Positions 59,274 through 64,000 of a DNA stretch of 64,000 bases are shown here, one piece after another (position 1 is the stretch's first letter; each line of letters opens with the position of its first letter). Where the stretch lies: positions 171,621 to 235,620 of the forward strand of contig NZ_BMMX01000001.1 in assembly GCF_014646155.1 (NCBI RefSeq), in the 5' to 3' direction. A program made the position numbers and the translations under genes. The notes beneath the pieces are model-generated. The model had not been told where the DNA came from. It was given only the letters and a program-made list of their open reading frames with translations, and ran no database searches. The DNA is from Mangrovihabitans endophyticus. Lineage in GTDB: Bacteria > Actinomycetota > Actinomycetes > Mycobacteriales > Micromonosporaceae.

Positions 59274-60422
59274 GTGGCCCAGCCGACCACACCTGAGACC
59301 GAGACCAGCTCCGCGGGCGCGCCGCCCGTGACCCCGGCACAGGACGCGACTCAGCTTGAGCGCGCGATGTTCGAGGTCAAGCGGGTGATCGTGGGCCAGG
59401 ACAGGCTCGTCGAGCGGATGTTTGTGGCGCTTCTGGCGCGCGGTCACTGCCTGCTGGAGGGCGTGCCCGGCGTGGCGAAGACGCTGGCCGTGGAGACCAT
59501 GGCGCGCGTCGTCGGTGGCACGTTCTCACGGGTGCAGTTCACTCCCGACCTAGTCCCCGCCGACATCGTCGGCACCCGGATCTATCGCCAGTCCAGCGAG
59601 AAGTTCGACGTCGAGCTCGGCCCGGTCTTCGTCAACTTCCTGCTCGCCGATGAGATCAACCGCGCGCCCGCCAAGGTGCAGTCGGCCCTGCTCGAGGTGA
59701 TGGCCGAGCACCAGGTGTCGATCGGTGGCGAGACGCATGAGGTGCCCGACCCGTTCCTGGTGATGGCCACCCAGAACCCGATCGAACAGGAGGGGGTCTA
59801 TCCGCTGCCGGAGGCGCAGCGGGACCGCTTCCTCATGAAGATCCTGGTGGGTTACCCGACGGATGCGGAGGAACGGGAGATCGTCTACCGGATGGGCGTC
59901 AGCGCGCCGGAGCCGCAGACCGTGTTGAACCCGGCCGAGTTGCTCGCCCTGCAGCGCCGCGCGGACCAGGTCTTCGTGCACAACGCGCTGGTGGACTACA
60001 CGGTGCGGCTGGTGCTGGCCACCCGCGCGCCGGCGCAGCACGGCATGCCCGACGTGGCACAGCTCATCCAGTACGGCGCGAGCCCGCGCGCCTCGCTGGG
60101 CATCGTCCGCGCCACCCGGGCGCTGGCCCTGCTGCGCGGCCGCGACTATGCCCTGCCGCAGGATCTGCAGGACATCGCGCCGGACATTCTGCGCCACCGG
60201 CTGGTGCTGAGCTACGACGCGCTGGCCGACGACATTCCGGCCGACCACGTGGTGGCGCGGGTCATGCAAAGCGTCCCGATGCCCTCGGTGTCACCCCGCC
60301 AGGGCGTTCCCGGCCCCAGCGGCCCGCCGTCCGGGAACGGGCAGGGCGCGCCCACCAGCGGTGTGCCGGCGGGACCGTTCCCGCCGCAGCCGAACACCCC
60401 CGCCGTCTGGCCGGCCTCATGA
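59274..60422 (+). CDS. MoxR-family AAA+ ATPase
   Basis: A 382-residue AAA+ protein. Walker A in LLEGVPGVAKTLAVETMA near residue 65, Walker B with NFLLADEINRAPAKVQSALLEVMAEHQ (in part), sensor region FLVMATQNPIEQEGVYPLPEAQRDRF and the arginine-finger area RASLGIVRATRALALLRG. MoxR proteins act as chaperones for VWA-domain partners, which are encoded just downstream. The last ~45 residues are Pro/Gly-rich and disordered. GTG 59274 with GGAGGA upstream. Confidence 0.93.
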   Translation: MAQPTTPETETSSAGAPPVTPAQDATQLERAMFEVKRVIVGQDRLVERMFVALLARGHCLLEGVPGVAKTLAVETMARVVGGTFSRVQFTPDLVPADIVGTRIYRQSSEKFDVELGPVFVNFLLADEINRAPAKVQSALLEVMAEHQVSIGGETHEVPDPFLVMATQNPIEQEGVYPLPEAQRDRFLMKILVGYPTDAEEREIVYRMGVSAPEPQTVLNPAELLALQRRADQVFVHNALVDYTVRLVLATRAPAQHGMPDVAQLIQYGASPRASLGIVRATRALALLRGRDYALPQDLQDIAPDILRHRLVLSYDALADDIPADHVVARVMQSVPMPSVSPRQGVPGPSGPPSGNGQGAPTSGVPAGPFPPQPNTPAVWPAS

Positions 60423-60471
60423 TGGCGCCACGCCACACGGCGCCTCCCGGGCCGCTGGTGACGGTGCGACG

Positions 60472-61485
60472 GTGAGCCAGGCCGGCCTTTCCGCCCCGCT
60501 GCCCAGCGCGGAGAACGCCCGGGCCGAAGCGGTGCTGTCCCGCCTGCAACTGTTGGTCACGCGCAAGCTGGACGGGCTGCTGCAGGGCGATTACGTCGGT
60601 CTGCTGCCCGGCCCCGGCAGCGAGGCGGGCGAGTCGCGGGAGTACCGCCCCGGCGACGACGTGCGCCGGATGGACTGGCCGGTGACCGCGCGCACCACGC
60701 TGCCGCATGTGCGGCGCACGGTGGCCGACCGCGAGCTGGAGACCTGGCTGGCCGTGGATCTGTCCGCGAGCCTGGACTTCGGCACCGCCCGATGGTTGAA
60801 GCGCGATCTGGTGATCGCCGCCGCCACCGCGGTCGCCCATCTCACGGTGCGTGGCGGCAATCGCATCGGCGCCGTGGTCGGCACCGGTTCGGGCGCGTCG
60901 CAGGAGACGCCGACCGGATTCTGGCGCCGTCGGCGCGCGGCTGCGGCCGCGGCGCCGGACCGGCAACCGCCGGTGGTCCGGCTGCCCGCCCGGCCGGGGC
61001 GCAAGGAGGCGCAAGGGTTGTTGCGGGCGATCGCGCGCACCCACATCCGGCCCGGCCGCACCGACCTCGGCGCTCTGATCGACATGCTGAACCGCCCGCC
61101 CCGGCGTCGCGGGGTGGCGGTGGTCATCTCCGACTTCCTGGCGCCGGTGGACTCCTGGGCGCGGCCGGTGCGCAAGCTCGCGGTGCGCCACGACGTGCTC
61201 GCCGTCGAGGTGGTGGACCCTCGGGAGCTGGAACTCCCCGACGTTGGTGTGCTCTCGCTCGCCGACCCGGAGACCGGCGCGCTGCACGAGGTGCAGACCT
61301 CCGACCCGGAACTGCGTCGGCGTTACGCTGAAGCGGCCGGCCGGCAGCGCGCCGGCATCGCGGGCGCGCTGCGCTCGGCGGGCGCCGCGCATCTGCGGCT
61401 GCGCACCGACACCGACTGGCTGCTCGACATCGTCCGCTTCGTCGCCGCACAACGACACGCACGCACCCGGGGGACCACCCGATGA
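60472..61485 (+). CDS. DUF58 domain protein (VWA-like)
   Basis: A 337-residue protein with the DUF58 signature ESREYRPGDDVRRMDWPVTARTTLPHVRR (in parts) near residue 45-75, followed by a VWA-like fold (WLAVDLSASLDFG and VAVVISDFLAP). An Ala/Arg-rich insert near residues 145-175 interrupts the domain. GTG 60472 is the most likely start though its Shine-Dalgarno is weak. Overlaps the next gene by ATGA; part of a MoxR-DUF58-VWA operon. Confidence 0.9.
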   Translation: MSQAGLSAPLPSAENARAEAVLSRLQLLVTRKLDGLLQGDYVGLLPGPGSEAGESREYRPGDDVRRMDWPVTARTTLPHVRRTVADRELETWLAVDLSASLDFGTARWLKRDLVIAAATAVAHLTVRGGNRIGAVVGTGSGASQETPTGFWRRRRAAAAAAPDRQPPVVRLPARPGRKEAQGLLRAIARTHIRPGRTDLGALIDMLNRPPRRRGVAVVISDFLAPVDSWARPVRKLAVRHDVLAVEVVDPRELELPDVGVLSLADPETGALHEVQTSDPELRRRYAEAAGRQRAGIAGALRSAGAAHLRLRTDTDWLLDIVRFVAAQRHARTRGTTR

Positions 61486-62432
61486 TCCGTTTCCTGCAGC
61501 CGTGGTGGCTGCTCGCGTTGATACCGGTGCTGCTCATGGCTGGCGCGTACGTGTGGCGGCAGTTCCGTCGCCGCCAGCACGCGATGAAGTTCACCAACGT
61601 CGACCTGTTGCGCACGCTGGCGCCGCGCGGGTTGGGCTGGCGCCGGCATGCCGCGGCGGGCGCCTTCCTGCTCAGCCTGTTCACCCTGGGTACGGCGATG
61701 GCGCGTCCCTCGGTGGATCGGGAGCAGCCGTTGGAGCGGGCCACCGTGATGCTGGCCATCGACGTGTCGCTGTCGATGGAGGCGGATGACGTACAACCGA
61801 ACCGGATCGAGGCGGCGCAGGAGGCGGCGCGGTCGTTCGTGGAGGAACTGCCGCCGACCTACAACCTGGGACTGGTGTCCTTCGCGAAGGCGGCGAACGT
61901 GCTGGTCTCACCGACCAAGGACCGGTCGGCGGTGATCGCCGGGATCAACAGCCTGACCCTGCAGGAGGCCACTGCCACCGGCGAGGCGGTGTTCACCGCC
62001 CTGGACGCCATCCGCACGGTGCCCGCGGACGGGGCGGAAGGTGCGCCGCCGGCCCGGATCGTGCTGCTGTCCGACGGCTATCGCACCTCGGGCCGCTCGG
62101 TCGAGGATGCGTCCGCCGCGGCGGCGGCGGCCAACGTTCCGGTGTCCACCATTGCCTTCGGCACCGACAACGGGGTGGTGGACATCCGCGGGCAGTTGCA
62201 GCGGGTGCCGGTGGACCGGCTTTCGTTGCAGAAGATGGCGGATGCCACGAAGGGGTACTTCTACCAGGCGGCGTCGGTCGGCGAGCTCAAGAAGGTGTAC
62301 GAGGACATGGGCTCCTCGATCGGTCACCGGGTCGAGCCGCGCGAGGTCACGCAGTGGTACGCGGGAGTGGCGTTGCTGCTGGGCCTGGCCGCCGCCGGCA
62401 TGAGTCTGCTGTGGACGTCACGCCTGCCGTGA
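61482..62432 (+). CDS. VWA-domain membrane protein (BatA-like)
   Basis: A 316-residue protein with two N-terminal transmembrane helices (PWWLLALIPVLLMAGAYVW and AAAGAFLLSLFTLGTAMA), a VWA domain with MIDAS motif MLAIDVSLSMEADD near residue 95 and a conserved Thr/Asp further on (LLSDGYRTSG), and a C-terminal helix (GVALLLGLAAAGMSLLW). It is the likely client of the MoxR ATPase. ATG overlaps the DUF58 stop. Confidence 0.93.
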   Translation: MIRFLQPWWLLALIPVLLMAGAYVWRQFRRRQHAMKFTNVDLLRTLAPRGLGWRRHAAAGAFLLSLFTLGTAMARPSVDREQPLERATVMLAIDVSLSMEADDVQPNRIEAAQEAARSFVEELPPTYNLGLVSFAKAANVLVSPTKDRSAVIAGINSLTLQEATATGEAVFTALDAIRTVPADGAEGAPPARIVLLSDGYRTSGRSVEDASAAAAAANVPVSTIAFGTDNGVVDIRGQLQRVPVDRLSLQKMADATKGYFYQAASVGELKKVYEDMGSSIGHRVEPREVTQWYAGVALLLGLAAAGMSLLWTSRLP

Positions 62433-62455
62433 CCAGGCCCGCCCGCCGGTGACGG

Positions 62456-62542
62456 TCACGGCGTGCTGTGTGCCAGGACGAAAAGGACGACCACCCAGCA
62501 GGCGGCGATGGTGAAGCTGAGCGGAGCCACGTAACGGCGCAT
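62456..62542 (-). CDS. Very small single-span membrane protein
   Basis: A 28-residue ORF starting RRYVAPLSFTIAACW and continuing with VVVLFVLAHSTP, one clean transmembrane helix after a short basic start. An alternative ATG at 62554 gives 32 residues. GAGG lies six bases before ATG 62542. It is too short for ordinary gene finding, but the composition (positively charged N-terminus, hydrophobic core, short polar end) and the stop placement look selected. It converges on the VWA gene. Confidence 0.5.
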   Translation of the reverse strand: MRRYVAPLSFTIAACWVVVLFVLAHSTP

Positions 62543-62684
62543 GATGAGCCTCATTCCGGTGGTGACTGACGGAGGAAGCGCGCGTCACGTCGTGGCCGGA
62601 TCCCCTCGCGCAATGGTCGCGGCGCACACGACCGGCCCGAACCGTGACGTCCGGGTGGCGGGGGAGTGGAGGGTGCGTCGGGCC

Positions 62685-62738
62685 TCAGGGGCGCCGACGT
62701 GCGGCCCGGCCACGACTAGGAGGATCGCTATCTCGCAC
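62685..62738 (-). CDS. Arg-rich 17-residue ORF behind an exceptionally strong ribosome-binding site
   Basis: GTG followed by RDSDPPSRGRAARRRP and a stop. Upstream on the minus strand is GGAGGTGATC, complementary over ten bases to the 3' end of 16S rRNA, with eight bases from GGAGG to the GTG. A leader peptide or short regulatory ORF of the acyltransferase/small membrane protein region is possible. The sequence by itself does not prove translation. Confidence 0.35.
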   Translation of the reverse strand: MRDSDPPSRGRAARRRP

Positions 62739-62803
62739 AGCGATCACCTCCGTCGGTCGTGGGCGGGCATGCAGTCTCAGTGGCATCAGAGCCGCGTCGC
62801 ATC

Positions 62804-63967
62804 CTACTCCTTGACGGTCGTGTGACAAACGCCGGTGCCCGCCCCGCGTCGCGTGTCATCCAATCGGGTGAGCGGTCGGGCGAGGAGCGCGAGCGTCGTG
62901 GCCAGCACCGGCATCCAGGCGATTCGGGCGGCCACCCAGCCGGCTCCGTCCGGGGCGTCGAGCAGCCCCGGTGCCGCCCCGCCGGTCGCGGCGACGGCGA
63001 CCGCGACCACGACGAGCAGCGCACTCTGATGGGTGAGGTAGATCGCCGGTGCGTGCCGGTTGAGCGCGGCGACGGCGCGTTGCACGGCCGGCGTCCACGG
63101 CCGAGCGAGGAGCCGCGGCCGGGCGAGCGCGAACAGGCCGATCTGGACGGTTGCCAGCGCGACGGTGCACAGCGACGGCGGGTCGAGATTGGACCGTCCC
63201 GCGCCGGGCACGCCGACCGCGCTGACCGGGTAGCCGCCGGCCACCATCAGCACGGCCATCGTGGTGGCCCCGCCGGTCAGCGCCGCGACCGCATGCCTTC
63301 GGTGCAGCCGCCCACGGGCCAGGGCGATGCCCAGCATCCACGGCACCGACCACGCCGCCGCGACGGCGAGCCATCCGGGGAGCACTCCGGCGTCGGTCGC
63401 GGCCACCACCGCGACGCTCGGTGCGACGGCGGCCGGGCCGAACCGGTCGACCAGTCGCGCGGCCGGACCGGTCAGGGCGCCCAGGATCGCGTACGGCAGG
63501 AGGAACCACAGCGGGCTCACCACCAGCGTGGCGAGGGTGCGCAGGGTGCCCGCCGGGACTCCGGCGACGGCGCCGACCGCCAGCGCGGCGCACCAGCAGC
63601 CGAGCACCACGGCCGCCGGCCTGAGCAGCCGGGTGGTCCGCGGGGACCATGCCGGGCCCGCGCCGGGGCGCCGTCGCGGCTGTGCGGCGGGGCGGTGTGG
63701 CGGCTGTGCGGCGGGGCGGTGTGGCGGCTGTGCGCCGGGGCGCCGGGCCGCGGCGAATCCGGCCGCGAAGAAGAAGAGGCCCAGCGTCTGACACACCCAG
63801 GTCAGCGGCGCGAGTTCCGGCATCCGCGACAGCGGGCTGGCGCTGCGCCACGTGCCGTCCGGGCCGGTCACCAGCGCGGTGACCAGCCAATGCCCGGTGA
63901 CCACGCCGGCGATGGCGAGGGCGCGAACCGCGTCGACGGAGCGGTCCCGCGCCGCGACGTCGGTCAC
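62804..63967 (-). CDS. Acyltransferase family membrane protein
   Basis: A 387-residue polytopic membrane protein of the acyltransferase 3 type. N-terminus RDRSVDAVRALAIAGVVTGHWLVTALV with the conserved Arg/His region, followed by about ten hydrophobic helices and the late APAIYLTHQSALLVVVAVAV. A short repeated PHRPAAQP stretch (63678-63740) lies in the first cytosolic loop. It may add acyl groups to a sugar, lipid or exopolysaccharide. GTG 63967 is the first good start visible; the true start may be a little upstream, beyond the window edge. Confidence 0.8.
   Translation of the reverse strand: MTDVAARDRSVDAVRALAIAGVVTGHWLVTALVTGPDGTWRSASPLSRMPELAPLTWVCQTLGLFFFAAGFAAARRPGAQPPHRPAAQPPHRPAAQPRRRPGAGPAWSPRTTRLLRPAAVVLGCWCAALAVGAVAGVPAGTLRTLATLVVSPLWFLLPYAILGALTGPAARLVDRFGPAAVAPSVAVVAATDAGVLPGWLAVAAAWSVPWMLGIALARGRLHRRHAVAALTGGATTMAVLMVAGGYPVSAVGVPGAGRSNLDPPSLCTVALATVQIGLFALARPRLLARPWTPAVQRAVAALNRHAPAIYLTHQSALLVVVAVAVAATGGAAPGLLDAPDGAGWVAARIAWMPVLATTLALLARPLTRLDDTRRGAGTGVCHTTVKE
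63678..63740 (-). repeat. 24-bp repeat inside the acyltransferase gene
   Basis: Two exact 24-bp units (63678-63701 and 63702-63725), starting GGCTGTGCGGCGGGG on the plus strand, and a partial third encode the PHRPAAQP repeats. They sit in a predicted loop, where expansion is tolerated. Confidence 0.75.
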
Positions 63968-64000
63968 CGCGCCGGCGATCCGGCTGGGACGCCACCGCGC

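Noticed and set aside
62541..62825. 94-residue plus-strand frame after the VWA gene
   Set aside because: No family resemblance or ribosome-binding site; it lies opposite the two small minus-strand ORFs and the acyltransferase end.

Overview
This window is about 64 kb of very GC-rich DNA from an actinomycete chromosome. The evidence is the core set whiA, rbpA, opcA, sufR, a DUF2630 gene and an actinobacterial VLRF1 release-factor relative, together with frequent GTG starts, many ATGA/GTGA overlaps, and the synteny uvrA - Rieske - uvrC - rapZ - yvcK - whiA - gap - pgk - tpiA - secG - rbpA. The layout resembles Streptomyces or Streptosporangiales-type genomes; the sequence alone does not fix the genus. 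No rRNA, tRNA, prophage, insertion sequence or CRISPR array was recognised.

Layout. (1) 1-12.8 kb, plus strand: nucleotide excision repair (uvrA cut by the window edge, uvrC), the rapZ-yvcK-whiA block, lower glycolysis (gap-pgk-tpiA), secG and rbpA. (2) 12.8-20.3 kb, minus strand: a GNAT gene and the oxidative plus non-oxidative pentose phosphate run tkt-tal-zwf-opcA-pgl. (3) 20.5-23.9 kb: heme A synthesis (ctaB, ctaA) flanking a small unknown gene and an ATP-grasp gene. (4) 24.0-30.6 kb: a complete SUF iron-sulfur operon sufR-B-D-(Rieske ferredoxin)-C-S-U-T, closed by a perfect hairpin. (5) 30.6-39 kb: histidine phosphatase, LysE-type exporter, VLRF1-type peptidyl-tRNA hydrolase, zinc metallopeptidase, ABC-F ATPase, a structured 496-nt non-coding stretch, a small HTH protein, an enoyl-CoA hydratase and an ABC exporter. 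(6) 39.1-43.5 kb, minus strand: a compact operon whose first three genes look like a ribosomally made, post-translationally modified peptide system: a membrane protein with a C-x5-C-x5-C-x5-C Gly/Ser tail, a DUF692/MNIO iron oxidase and a partner protein. Two SDR genes and mug follow. (7) 43.7-50.2 kb: an AcnR-type TetR regulator, a HAD protein that lacks its nucleophile, a RIO kinase, a DUF2630 gene, aconitase and a SnoaL-like gene. (8) 50.3-64 kb: pullulanase, Xaa-Pro aminopeptidase, a PfkB kinase, thioesterase, two PH-domain proteins, a small Cys protein, a MoxR-DUF58-VWA operon, two very small ORFs and an acyltransferase.

Main points for a second look: the MNIO operon and its cysteine tail; a shared palindrome upstream of both acnR and acnA that suggests a regulator-target pair separated by three genes; a recurring TANNNT-N6-8-start-codon arrangement in front of more than ten genes, which predicts leaderless transcripts; the HAD pseudo-enzyme; several short tandem repeat arrays; and the structured 35.5-36.0 kb gap. 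All calls rest on reading the sequence and on memory of the families; no database search was run.
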